From assembly GCA_905250075.1 (NCBI GenBank), contig CAJNOP010000952.1:1-64000 (forward strand): a DNA stretch of 64,000 nt, given 5' to 3'. Positions 11,265-23,745 of the stretch are shown in pieces; position 1 is the first letter of the stretch, and each line of letters starts with the position of its first letter. The position numbers and the translations under genes were made by a program. The notes under the pieces are model-generated. The model was not told where the DNA came from, did no database searches, and saw nothing but the letters and a program-made list of their open reading frames with translations. This DNA is from Rotaria sp. Silwood1 (Eukaryota; Rotifera; Eurotatoria; Philodinida; Philodinidae).

Positions 11265-12172
11265 ATGCCGAAAAATAGCAAGTTTAATCAAACTTGACTC
11301 ACCAAAACAGATCCTGAACGTATTCAATTAAATAAATGGTTAAAACAAGGTGTTAACATATCAATGTAGTTTATGTAAAACAGGTGATCTTGATTGTTCT
11401 AATCAAGGATGGGGGCTATTTCACAACATATGAAAACAAAAGGTCATATAGAGAACATAAAATTATTGAAAACCAATTCGACATTTTCTATTGAATCTTC
11501 TAAAGCAGATGCATCATGTAATGATGATGCTATTACAACAGCTCAATTAAGATTAAATAGTGTAAAGAACCGATGATGTTAGATTTTCAAGAACAAGTTA
11601 CTAAAGCTGAAGCAGTGTGGGCTTTGACAGTTGCTCGACGTGCCTATAGCTTTAATTCTTGTGATGAAATAGGAGATGTTTTTCGTACTATGTTTCCTGA
11701 TTCAAAGATTGCGCAACAATTTAGTATGCAGTCTAGGAAGGTTTCATATGTCTTATCTCATGGTTTAGGACTATAATTTCATGCAGAACTTATAAAATGT
11801 TTGAAAAAAACTGAAAAATTTGTTTTATGCTTCGATGAACAGACCGACAACCAAAATCGTGAACAATTAGATTTATTAGTAAAATATTGGTGCTATAATG
11901 AAGGACTTGTTGTTACTCGGTATTACAAATCCATTTTACTAGGACATGCAACAGCACCAGTTATAAAGAATGTTATTATTGATTCACTTAAAGCTGATGG
12001 ATTAGAATTGAAACAATTACTTATGTTAGGCCATGATAGTCCATTTATTAACTTATCATTTGAAAATTTGATTGATAATGAAATGAAGAAGATTGGTTGT
12101 GGTCTTTTAAAAATTGGAGGTTGTAATCTTCCTATTGCACATAATGGCTTTAAAGCTGGTAATAATATATAG
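11265..12172 (+). pseudogene. Zinc-finger/hAT-like transposase relic (SPIN-DOC/ZBED type)
   Basis: The reading opens with MPKNSKFNQT at 11265 and immediately meets TGA (11295-11297), where relatives have Trp. A BED-like finger follows (LCKTGDLDCS ... HMKTKGH), then, after frame changes, a long frame with VTKAEAVWALTVARRAY. A TAA at 11774-11776 interrupts this before FHAELIKCLKKTEKF and FDEQTDNQ..., a segment I associate with the catalytic-domain region of hAT-related host genes. The copy ends at GFKAGNNI without the C-terminal dimerisation region. At least two internal stops and shifts in the finger region make this a dead copy. Assignment to hAT/DUF4371-like proteins is by resemblance, not search. 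Confidence 0.7.
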
Positions 12173-15100
12173 TTTTTTTTTACATAAATACATGCATTTA
12201 TTCTTGTAATAAACTAAAAGATAAGTTTTTTTTGGTGAACTTTATTCAATTTGATTTTGTTTATTTTCATGTTGAAATGTATGCGTAGAACAGTTGAAAA
12301 TAAATCAAACATAAATTAACTTCTTTTATTTCTTTAGCAAAAAACTTTATTCTGCGATTGTCTTTTGCAAATCAAAGATATTTTTCTATTTACTGTATCA
12401 AACACTTGTAGAAAAAAACCAACCTATTATCTGCAATACTGTTGCAGCATTTTTCGGGATTCTAAAGACTTCCTAGTAGTAAAAATCTGTGTCCTATATA
12501 TTTCCTATATAGTGAAAGCCGATCCTACAGAAATGGTACTTTTCAATTCCTATATATTTCTATATTTCCACAAAGTGTTGATGCGAAGCCAGGATGTGAA
12601 GGATTATGATATGAAAATATCGTGATCAATATTCGTCAAAAAAATTAGAAAACACTACTTTATCACTAAATCGCATGTCTTCTAACCTTGTGACTCGACG
12701 AACGGTTTTGTTTTATTTAATTGTTACTGTGATTTTTATGAAATTTTTATCTGACATCTGCAGAAGGATCGACCAGGATTGAAAAAACGACTCGTGTCTA
12801 AATTGGTAGAAGATACTAAAAATTTGTTAAACTGTTCGTACTGATTATCCGCTTCAATAAATTCGTTAATCACAGTGGCCTATTCACCAATATGTAGTAC
12901 GAGGCCAATGTCAAATATCTGAATAAAAGCAATATCTATTGAGAATAATGATTGTTAGTAGATGAGGATGTGAGAAGCGGTTCAGAACTTTATCCCGCAA
13001 GCGATAATCAAACTTTAATAGCAATATTCATTCCATCTTTACTTGAATTAGACATTTCCGACTGAATATTCAAATAAATGAAAAGCTTTGTCGAGTTGTG
13101 CTGAAAATAAACTTTTGTAATAGAAAAAGCAAAGGTCATTATTGACAAGTTCTTTTCTTTCAATCAAACCGGATGAAGAATGAAGATCAACGCTAATATG
13201 ATTATTGATTTGTTCTATGAACAAGCCTTTGTTAAATATTTCAATGAATTAGACTAGACGATATGAATGCTTGAAATGATTGATAGACAATACGATTCAT
13301 GGAATAATGTGACGAATTCTACTCTGATTGTTGACCAAGTCAACACGTCGATGGAACAATCCTTGTTCTTTGTTTATTTAGATGGGGATCTGAGTGTAAA
13401 TGTTCGACAGTAAATTATTCTATAAAGTAAGAAATGCACATACTGTTCTGAAGAAAATGTCTACAACAATTCCAAAAGATGAAATAAAAATCTTTTCTAT
13501 GCATACACATCATCACACTTTATTTGGTTGTTGGCAACATGATTCTTTTATAGTGTGAAATAGCCAGCAACAATTGAGTATATATAAGATAGGACTGAGA
13601 ATCGTTGATAATATTTGTTGATGGGAAGAAAAAACAATTAGATATATATAAATCTTCTCCGTCTATTTTAGCATGGCTTATCTTAAAATATTATTATAAA
13701 CCACCATAATAATTGTAACCATAATACCGATGCCAGACAAAAGAGACGAAAACTTAAAATTCATATTTAATATATTTTGTCTGATACATATCTCTCACTC
13801 TTTCTTTCACGTTTTTTTGTATACTTCAATTCGACTTGTCGCATTCTCTAAATTTGCTGTTATTGTTCTTTCTCGATAAATTTGTAATCTACGATCGATT
13901 TTTTTCTGTAATATTGTGAGATAAAAAGTAAAGAAAATCTTCGATATGAAAAGAAACGGAGTGGCATTGACTACGTCAAATGAAAAGCTATTGAAGTCAC
14001 TTTTGCCAAAAACACTCTACAGATGTCATCAAAAACCCAATACTGATTTTCATTTTGTTTATATCATGAATAGAAATAGATATGAGTAAGATTAAGAAAA
14101 TCTTAAAAGGATCTTTACCTCTTGGGATTCTATTCAAAAGTTACAACCCTATACTGAATTTTGATCGTCAAGAAAAAAAACTTTTGTAATCACAGTGTTG
14201 TTTTTTTTGCTTAAATCAAATGAAAAATTTTGAATTGTAGAACAAGCATCTCTATCTATAGAGAAGTAAGCCAATGTATTAATCGATGCTTTTGTTTTTT
14301 TTTGAAAATCATCCTAGTTTCGTGAAATTTCGAAATGATAAAGCAAGACAATGATGGTAGAAAACACAATGTTTAAAAACTAAACAAGAAAACTTCGAAA
14401 AACTGATCCTAGATGCGGAGTATTTTTAAAACTCTACGGTCAATTTTATATAGCGATCACGGCTGTAACTCAAACAATTGCCTTACGTATTGATCTCTAT
14501 GTCAATTTTTTTTATTTGATCTTTTTTCCTTTCGGTTGAATCAATACTTTCGGCTGCATATCGTGTATTCGTCCCATCTATGAAAATAGTTGTCCATTCT
14601 TTGAGAGTTTCGAACTGCCTACTCTAAAGAAAACAATCTAAATAAAACACTGCCAGAACAATATAGCACAATTCAATTCTCAAACAGTACGTGTGATAAG
14701 TTTTTCTACAAGATATCAAGCAAGAAAAACTAGATAAATAATACTAGCAACTATCGAAAAAACTAGTTGCCTGAATAAATCTATAGTATATTTTTCTAGC
14801 TTTGTACAAATATTATAAAACAACAGAGTGTATTTATGAATATAATTAAATACATTCTCTTGTTCATGATATACAATGAGATTCCTTTTAATCAAGTCTT
14901 TTCTCACAAACATTACTTAATTAAAGGTGAGACGGAAACATATAAAACTTGAAAGTGAAATAAAACTTATTTTTAATGATTCATTTTTTCGTTGACTCAT
15001 GCAAATTTTTCTGAAATCTTCAAACTTACTAATGAAAAGCTATTATTTTTATCATAACATTTATGACAAAATTTTAATTCATTTATATGGCAATTATGGA

Positions 15101-15788
15101 TACAACAAATTTTCTTCACATGATCAAAAGATAGACCTTTTCATGTCTTACAAGATTGGCTATTTATTGAAATTTAGAGTCTCATATTTTTATTAATCTA
15201 ATTTTTCTACTGAGTATTTCGTAGTAAAACTTGTGATAGAAAATGGTATTATGAATCTTTTATTAACAAAAAAGAAAACAGATTTTTACAACTTACTTTG
15301 ATTTACTACAATTTCTCTTGGTCAACAGATCAAGCTGTATTGGACAATGTATTAAGAAGAAGGAAAAAAAAAAGCCTTACTTGAATTTTGAGTTGCTCGT
15401 ACTTTATTAAAATATACGAAAAAAATTCATTAGACAAATTTTCAAAATTTAAATTCAATACATCTGATTAATATTAACTTCCACTAGATGTCTCTAAACT
15501 TCACTACTAGTGTCGCTGTTCATATATACATTATATAAACACAATTGGTCAATTCATAAAATAATCGGACATCCTTCCGATAGTGTGCATTAGTTATTTA
15601 TTTATTTTGAAATGATTCTCGTTGTTTGATGATTGTTAGTCTCCTATTTGTATATATATATATATATGTACATCTATTGATCGTTTTATTCTCACTCATA
15701 TTCTAATATTCTCTTGTAATGATTCATCATATTACAAAGAAATATTTCATTTACGACCGTTTCGTTTAGATTACAAAAAAAAAAGGTT
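12173..15788. other. Intergenic, no gene recognised
   Basis: 3.6 kb of AT-rich DNA with several short frames but no recognisable family. A tiny minus-strand frame near 13690-13760 ends in a Tyr/Gly-rich YYGYNYYGG tail and might be a last exon, but nothing upstream supports it. A short (TA)n run lies at about 15651-15667. No convincing mobile-element ends were found. Confidence 0.45.
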
Positions 15789-17933
15789 ATGCAAGAACAA
15801 CAAAGTTCAAAAAAATTCGGCCGCATTCTCCTTGGTGTATGTGGAGGAATTGGTCTTGGCAAGTTGAAAGAAAATTAAAGCAAAAGAGAGTTATATATAT
15901 TTTTTAATTTTAATCATCTTATCCTAAATGCACAGGTCTTACTGTGCTTGCCGTACCATTTTTAACACCAGCATTACGACGTCATGCGCTTCCTTATGTA
16001 CCTGCGACCCGAGAGCAGTTAGATAATATATTCAATTTATTAAAACAATATTCAACAAAACAACGTCAACATCTTATTGATCTTGGAAGTGGTGATGGAC
16101 GAATTGTAAATATTAAAACAAAAAAAAACAAAATTTTTTTTTTTTTTTTCTAACAATATAATAATTATTTCTAGGTATTTGAAGCAATTCAACAAGGTTT
16201 TCCACGTGCTACTGGTATTGAAATCAATCGTGTACTTGTTTATTATGCTCGTTTAAAAGCATATTTATCCAATCAAGGAAATATTTGTAAATTTAAACGA
16301 GCAAATCTTTGGAAAGTAAAAAAAAAAAAAATTTTTTTTTTGTTGTATTTACTTTTCTTATTGATAGATAGGATAATTATTTTCTTTTATTCTATTTAGC
16401 ATGATTTATCAAAATATGATACAATTGTTTTATTTGGTGTTGATACAATGGTAAGTCAAAAATTGTACTTAATTCTCTGACAAAATCGATTCATTTTTTT
16501 TTTTTTACCTATTCGATGTTGTTGTTTTTTTTTTATATCGAAAGAAAATTTAAAACACATTTTTTTGTTTTAGTTGAGTATTCGTATGTTTAATATATCA
16601 AATCATTAAAGACATTTTTTTTTTGTTCTTCTTTGGTATATGAAGAAATATTAGAATATAGTAAAATTATGATAAGTATTATTATTAATTTAAGTATTCA
16701 AATGTAGGAAATAGTTTATTAATTAATAACACATTTATTTAAAGTTGAAGTAAATTTCAAAGTTGTATCAAATGATAAATAGACTATAGAAAAAAAAAAT
16801 GATTTAGTATAATTATTTTTCTTAATTGAAATAATCTATGTTTCAGTACAAATGTCAAACTTGTTTGTGTTGAAATAGAAAGCTCATTCTTTTTTTTTTT
16901 GTAAATATGTCGCCAGCTGCTACTTATGCACTTTTAATAAAAATTTTTTTTTAATATTTTGGAAGCTACGAGCAAAAGAAAGGAGACTGTACTCATTAAT
17001 ATAGTTTTGTATCATAGACAATTTTGTTCAAATTGCTTATAGAAAAGTGTTACAATGAATAGGTAAAGTTTTTGAGAAATATTGTTACTGAAACTTTTCA
17101 TAGTTAAAAAAAAGCGCATTCTGTCAAAAATAATAATATTCGAGAGTTTTGAATATGATTTTGATTTTTCTTTCTAATAAAGTCATTTAAATTTCTCAAA
17201 GAATTTTTGCAATATGTTAAGAAAATTTTTAGTGATCTGAAATTGTTTTTTTTTAATAACTATATATCAGTAGTTTTAACTAATCAAACATTTACATAAT
17301 AATGCTTATCTATTAAATGAATATAACAAGAAAAAAAAAAAATTTCAACCTTTATCTTTTTTATATGAAAAGCTCATGAATAAAAAACAAGGACGTCTAT
17401 ATGAATTGTTTATTTAATTATTCTTCTTTTAAGCTATGACAAAATAGAACCAAAGTTTTAAAGTATAGTCATAGATGTGAGTAATGTTCATATCCTAAAT
17501 TCTTAGTGCTCATTGTTTTAGTTTCAAGACAAGAAATATAAGTGATCAAGATTTTTATTTCTGATAATTTTCTATGAGAATCGTGTTGATTTGCCTTGAA
17601 TTTGTAGTTGTTGTACCATGTAATATATGTCTGCGCTTCTAAAGTTTAGATGTTCGTCCTTCCGGAAGAGAAAATCGAGAATTTATTTGTAAAACTATAC
17701 AAATATTTATTTTCTGTTTCAATTAAAACATTTGTTTGTTTTTTTAAATAAATTTTTCTACTTAGATGGAACCATTATTAAAAAAATTATCAAAAGAAAT
17801 AAGTGATGAAAGTATTGTTATAACATGTCGTTATCAATTTCCAATAAAATTTGATCGTACACTTGGTGAAGATATTGATGCTGTTTGGTTATATAATTCT
17901 CAAACAATTCGTAAACAAATTTTAAAAACTTAA
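15789..17933 (+). CDS. ATPSCKMT: ATP synthase c-subunit lysine N-methyltransferase (FAM173 family)
   Basis: Five exons (15789-15858, 15936-16105, 16175-16315, 16400-16450, 17766-17933) join to 199 residues. In animals this family is a mitochondrial S-adenosylmethionine-dependent enzyme that trimethylates a lysine of ATP synthase subunit c. Seen here: an N-terminal hydrophobic segment (GRILLGVCGGIGLG), then the family motif PFLTPALRRHALPYVPAT, the SAM-binding loop LIDLGSGDGRIV, the acidic residue of GIEINRVLVYYARLKAY, FGVDTMMEPLLKKL and a final GEDIDAVWLYN. These match the human protein in order, and the length fits. Intron 1 has a GC donor (GCAAGT), the only one that keeps the frame. Intron 4 is unusually long (1,315 bp). 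The stop overlaps an AATAAA (17933-17938), and HSF starts 131 bp further on. Confidence 0.93.
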
Positions 17934-18064
17934 ATAAAAAAAAAAAAAACAAAAGTTTCTCTATTCAAATTCTTAGATTTTTGTTTTATATTTCAGATAA
18001 AAAATTCCATTGGTTGTTTTTTTTTTTTGGTTTTTTGTTAAATAATACAAAATAATAACAAAAT

Positions 18065-20594
18065 ATGTCATCGTCAAATATAGGTGATAGTAGTAATCTT
18101 AGTGATTATTATCCACAACAAAATCAACCATCACAAACAGCTATAACAGCATTCTTAGCTAAATTATGGGCACTTGTAAATGATCCATCATGTAATGATC
18201 TTATTGCATGGGATCCAAATGGTGGTTCATTTCATGTATATGATCAATCACGTTTTGCACGTGAAATTTTACCACGTTATTTTAAACATAATAATTTTGC
18301 ATCATTTATACGACAATTAAATATGTATGGTTTTCGTAAAATTTCTACTATTGAACATGGTTCATTAAAAAGTGAACATGATGATATTGAATTTGCACAT
18401 CCAAATTTTATACGTGGACATGATACATTATTAGAATTAATTAAACGACGTGCACCTGATAATCAACAAAAATTACATATACATACAACAAAAACTGAAT
18501 TACCAATATCATCATCATTAACAACAACACCCACAACATCAGCAACATCACCATCATCATCATCATCAGCACTTGTATCTACAAATTATATTGATACAAA
18601 ACCACCACGTTCAATTGAATTATCACATTTACTTGATGATGTTAGAAATTTACAAGCTAAACAAACATCATTAAGTGATAAATTATTTCATATGCAAGAT
18701 GAAAATCAAGCATTATGGCGTGAAATGAGTATATTAAAACAAAAACATGCTAAACAACAACAAATTGTATCAAAATTAATGAAATTTCTTTTACATTTTC
18801 TTACGAATTCAACACAAACACAACGACCATCTGTTGAACAATCATCAAGAGAACAATCTCAACATCAACAACAACAACAAACAAAACATCATACAATAAC
18901 AAATCCACATATAACAACAAATAGTCTTAAACGTAAACCAGCTGCACTTATGCTTAGTGATGAATCAAATAAACGTACAACACAACAACAACAACAACAA
19001 CATAATATTTTATCACAAACAAATAATATTGAACGACAACCAGGTATAATTATTAATGAATTAACTGATAATGATACAACTGGTTGGCTTCATACAACAG
19101 ATACATCACCATTAGTTGATCTTGTACCATCACCACCACCATTATCATTACCAGCACCACCTCAATTAGCATCAATACAATTAATTGATGATCATTATCA
19201 TCAACAACATCCATCGACAAATTATGAATGGACTGTTCAAACGAATGATATTGATGATACATTAAATTTTTCAGAACAAAATAAACCTTATAAAACAATT
19301 GGTAATGGAAATAATGAAAGTCAAACAACATATATTCCAGATTTTTTCTTAAATACAGATAATAATCATGAAATAAAAACAAATATTGGACAAATAGATG
19401 ACGTGAATTTATCAGGCATCGATACGGTAAACGTTGATGCAGATTATTTTTTTAATATGATTTAATATATATATTAAAAAAAAAAAATAATAAACACCAT
19501 CGTTTAAGATTAACAGATATATTTTCTTTTTCACTCTCAAATAAATATACGTTTTATTATGAAATTAGATTCTTTTTTTTTTGTTTTTAACATATAATCT
19601 TAAAGTCATCATTTTTCTAAAGCGACAAGTCTTAACTCTATAAGTAAATAAACAAAAGTTATTTGATTTGTAAGATAATAATCTTATAAATACAAAATTA
19701 ATTTCTTTTCTTTATTATTTTTCTTTTGATTTTTATTAAAATATAAATTAAAAAAAATTCATATTTAGATTCTATAATATTAACTATTGATAGAAAAATT
19801 TTCTATAAGTTAATAATATTACAAGTAAATTTTTTTTTTTTTTGTTTTCGAGTTATAGAATTAGTTAAATTAATTAAATTATAAATTCAAATATTTTAAT
19901 TATAATTATCGATTATTTATTTTTCTAGTCGTCAAAAAAACTTCCTCCATTAATAAAAGCTGAACAAATAAATTTTCCAAATACATATCATCAAAAATCA
20001 TCAACATTAAATACTTCAATTTATTCAAATAATAATAATAATAATAATAATAAACAATCAAAACTCCATACACCAACAAATTCATCTGAAACAATTGTAC
20101 CTTTTTCATTACATGATATAACAGGTGATGTTAATCATATACAAACATCACTTGATAATATACGTGAATTAATGTTTGATAATTTACCTGATAGTACAAC
20201 AATTGAAGATTTATTTTGTGATGATCATGTTTTACTTTCACCATTATTAACAAATAATGGTCAAACAACAAATATATTAACAGATAATATTCATGATGAA
20301 AAAATTAATAATCATTATCCATATTCATCTAATTCAAATGATATTAATCATACAACATCATCAAAATGTAAACAGATTATTCTTCATAAAAGTGAATTAC
20401 CATCGAAAATTTCTGAAATTGATGTTAATAATCAATTACTTGAACAATTAATTAATGAAACAGCTATTATTGAAGAGCAACGTCAAACAATACATCAATT
20501 AGAACGGGAAAAATTAAATTTAGAAGGAAAAATTCATAGATTTGAACAACAACAACAACAGCAGCAGCAACAGCAAACAAATCAAAGAAAATAA
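18065..20594 (+). CDS. HSF: Heat shock transcription factor (HSF)
   Basis: Master regulator of the heat-shock response; trimers bind nGAAn arrays in the nucleus. Exon 1 (18065-19426) holds the winged-helix DNA-binding domain at residues ~25-131, including FAREILPRYFKHNNFASF and IRQLNMYGFRKIS, then a Ser/Thr-rich linker and the hydrophobic heptads of HR-A/B (~183-245, ending VSKLMKFLLHFL). Poly-Gln and low-complexity stretches follow. A phase-0 GT-AG intron (19427-19928) leads to exon 2 (19929-20594), which carries SLDNIRELMFDN...IEDLF, resembling the conserved HSF C-terminal motif, and a Leu/Gln-rich coil. The joined product is 675 residues. If the intron is retained, translation ends 12 codons later at 19465 and gives a 466-residue form without the C-terminal region. 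The gene begins 131 bp after ATPSCKMT on the same strand. I did not identify heat-shock elements in that gap. Confidence 0.92.
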
Positions 20595-21597
20595 CAATTA
20601 GTTCTTTTTTTTTTTTTTTGTTTTTTTTTTTCTTCAATACTGTACAGTTATTATCTAAAAATTTGTTTCTCTTTCTTCTTCTTCTTCTTTGTCATTCGCT
20701 TATTTATAAGACAAGAAAAACAAAAAAAAAAAAGAAAAAACAACCACCATATATTACTTTCTGTTCCCTTTCTAGCATAGCATCGACTTTTCTTTTGAAA
20801 TATATATATATATATTTGTGTTTATTCTTTCATGATTCATAATGAAAGTTTATTATCTGCCGTCATAGCCGGTAATCATTCGTGTTGTCTTTTTCTTTTA
20901 TCGAAATAAACAACAACAACAAAAAAACAATCGAGACAATAGAGACGATTTTCTTATAAAGAAGCTTTGTTTTTTTCTTTTTCTTTTTTTTGTTTTAATT
21001 GATTTGGATCTATTATGTCTTAAGATATCGTTTGTTTTCTTGTTTGTTACTACAATGGGAATATTCTCATTAATGTCAGAGCTCGACGAAAAAAAAAAAC
21101 AATTATTAAAACGTCAACAGGATCTTGCCGGCTTAACGAGAGATAAAAAAGCTTTTCATACGAAAATATGCTCTTAAAAAAATACAATATACTTGAAAAT
21201 TTCTATTTTTATTCTTTTTTTTTTTTATTGCACTGAATAAAAAAAAAAATGTAAAAACAAATTATGTTTTTTTGCTTCAAAGTAACTCAACTACTACAAA
21301 ATGTAAATCATAATCAAAGCTTATTTACGCGGTTTCACAGCACATTATTGATTGACTTTTTTTTCTTTGTACAATAAAAAAGGAAAAATTTACAATAAAT
21401 ATACATATTAACAAGCATGAAAAAGTAGAAACACACACACATTCACACATATTTTCACTACGTGACATAAGATTTTATCTTCGCTTCTAAGCACATATTG
21501 ACCTGTTATACTTTTTTTTTTCATGAAGTTTTTTACCTAATGAGTAGTAAAGACTTATATACATAAAATATATAAAATCAATTGATAATAAATTAAT
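20595..21597. other. HSF 3' flank, convergent intergenic region
   Basis: T-rich and A-rich runs consistent with 3' UTRs of two converging genes. A 40-codon frame at 21055-21177 (begins MGIFSLMSELDEKKK) is lysine-rich and coil-like but too short to support. Confidence 0.5.
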
Positions 21598-21843
21598 CTA
21601 GAATGGATTTGGATCAATATCAGTAACACTTGAATATGTAGAAGGCCATGAATTACTTTGCATTGATGCTGATGCAGCTGATAATGAGCCAAATGAAAAA
21701 AAATGTCCAAAAAATTTAGTACCAATATTAGATGAATTTGATTTTGGAATATCAACTGGTTGTGATGTATTTCGTTCAGTTTTTTGTTTATATTTTTCTT
21801 CAGCTGCATGACATAAAGTTAAACAATAATTCATTGAAGCCAT
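21598..21843 (-). CDS. Small conserved-looking protein of unknown function
   Basis: An 81-residue single-exon frame starting MASMNYCLTLCHAAEEKYK and ending TDIDPNPF. I do not recognise it. Reasons to believe it: codon choice, with A/T-ending third positions mixed with ordinary amino acids rather than poly-Lys/Phe/Asn, resembles the neighbouring HSF and F-BAR exons; it ends cleanly; and it lies in its own slot between converging genes. The protein has a charged N-terminal part, a Gly/Phe-rich centre (KFFGHFFSFGS) and a Ser-rich tail, with no signal peptide or clear membrane helix. It could also be the last exon of a longer gene. Confidence 0.5.
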   Translation of the reverse strand: MASMNYCLTLCHAAEEKYKQKTERNTSQPVDIPKSNSSNIGTKFFGHFFSFGSLSAASASMQSNSWPSTYSSVTDIDPNPF

Positions 21844-23736
21844 ATTTTTTTATCGATTTGTGTGTATGAAAAAGTTTAGCGACGAAGTATGATGTCGTAA
21901 AAAAAGTATTTGTGGGGAAAAAAAAGAGAGTGTATGCAGTATTTATATGATACTGTTTTGAGTACAAGGTACGCGTTTATATTTTTTCTTTTTTTTTTTT
22001 TTTTATGCAAAAATAGATTTTCCACACTGTCAATGCGTGATTTTAGCATGTTGTTATTTACGAGGAAGATAGAGGCATAGCTAATAGGATAAAATGGTGC
22101 TGGATATGTCTTTTTTCTTTCTTGTTGCAGCTGGTAAGGAGGGTAAAAAGTAAAGGAAGGAAGAACAAGACGACTTCTCCTTGAGTGTACGTCTAGAAGA
22201 ACAGAAAAATGCAAATACATTTTTCTTGTTTTGTCTTTCATTATACACTTCAAGTTTCGTTAATAGGAAAAAAAAATGCTATTAAACTATGAATAAAAAG
22301 CACTTCACAAGAACATACTCAGACGAAACATGAAGATTTCCCTGATTATCCCTCTCTTAATTTAAATATTCTCGTAAAATTCATGCATGATCAACTAGAT
22401 TATATATGCATATTTATAAATCTATATATATATATATATTAAACAAAAAAAATATGTGTTTTTTTTTTAAATGTTTATAGAACACATAGTTCGAATAATA
22501 TTATTTCTTTAGTACATGTTTTAGCTTATCTTAACCATAAATGAGAAAATTTAATATATATATATATTATATGCATTGATTGATGACCAAAACAAATATT
22601 AATTGATGATGACTGTTGTCAACCAGGGTTTTTTTTGATATTTTCTTATAGATGAAAAGCAAATTATTTCTATACATATATATATATATATATTTTATTA
22701 TTGTTTACATCCGTTTGAAATATTGTGACATGTTTTTTTTTCTATATAATATAAAAGAAGAAACGATTCTTTTTTTTTTTTAATGTCTAACTTCAATAAA
22801 TCATGTTAACATCTTAATGTATTTTATATGATAGAAATTAGCTTTTGAATAGAACATGACTGATAGATAAAAATGGAACAAAAAAACAAAATTCTTCAAG
22901 AATCTAAGAGATAAGTATATCTCTACTTGATCCAATCATCATCGACATGTAAAATGAGATTCATCAAGATGATGACACTCATCTTGCCGTTGTCAACATG
23001 AATCAAGTAGCGTAATTCGAATATTGTGACTTCTCTTATTTCTAGTTTTATTCTTAACAATAATAACATGACATTGGTGATCTTTTCTATATGTTTGTTT
23101 AAATCTTTTAAAAGCAACTAATCATGTCATGATTTGATTTGTTTCCCTAAACATCAGATTATCCTAGATATGTCGATTATTTAATATATAAAATTTTTTC
23201 TCTTACTTCTCTCTATTATATCTATATGAAATATCAATATTTATTATTTTTTTTTTTAATTATTATAAAACAACTTGAGCAATGTAATCGGTCACGCAAA
23301 AATGCTTACAACAAGAGACAAGAAAAAAAGAAAAATGAAACTAAGGAAGTGTAAGTAAGTAAGAAGAAATAAATGCATATACAAAAAACTATGCAAAAAA
23401 AAAATCATTAAAAAGAGTGGAAAGAAGAAAAAAAAAAAAAAAGAAGGATTGTGATTGTAGATAGAATACATCGACTATGTTGAGAGCAAAATGATTGACA
23501 CCATCTTTGGGTATGCACGCTCGTTTGAGTATTATTCGAAGAATAAAAACAAAGTTCCATCTATTTTTTTTTTTCGGAATATAATATTACTGTCAATAAC
23601 CAACAAGGATTCATTCAGTTGATCAAATTTGTTTATAAAATTAATAGAGTACTACTAGGCTTGGCATAGATTCTATTTTGATAAATGATTTTCGTAAATT
23701 GTTTATTGAATGATTTTGAATTCTTTTTTTTTTCAG
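21844..23736. other. Intergenic, promoter region for divergent genes
   Basis: AT-rich, with several (TA)n tracts (near 22423-22439, 22555-22567, 22674-22692) and a pyrimidine-rich acceptor TTTTTTTTTCAG at 23725-23736 leading into the first coding exon of the F-BAR gene. A non-coding first exon of that gene probably lies here but cannot be placed. Confidence 0.5.
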
Positions 23737-23745
23737 ATTAAATAC

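Noticed and set aside
13690..13770. Minus-strand Tyr/Gly-rich tail YYGYNYYGG
   Set aside because: Too short, with no upstream exon or signal peptide found; could be chance.
19053..19382. Minus-strand frame inside HSF
   Set aside because: Shadow of the low-complexity HSF exon; Met/Leu/Val/His-rich mirror of Asp/Asn/His codons.
21055..21177. 40-codon lysine-rich frame after HSF
   Set aside because: Too short and without context; might be an exon remnant but cannot be supported.
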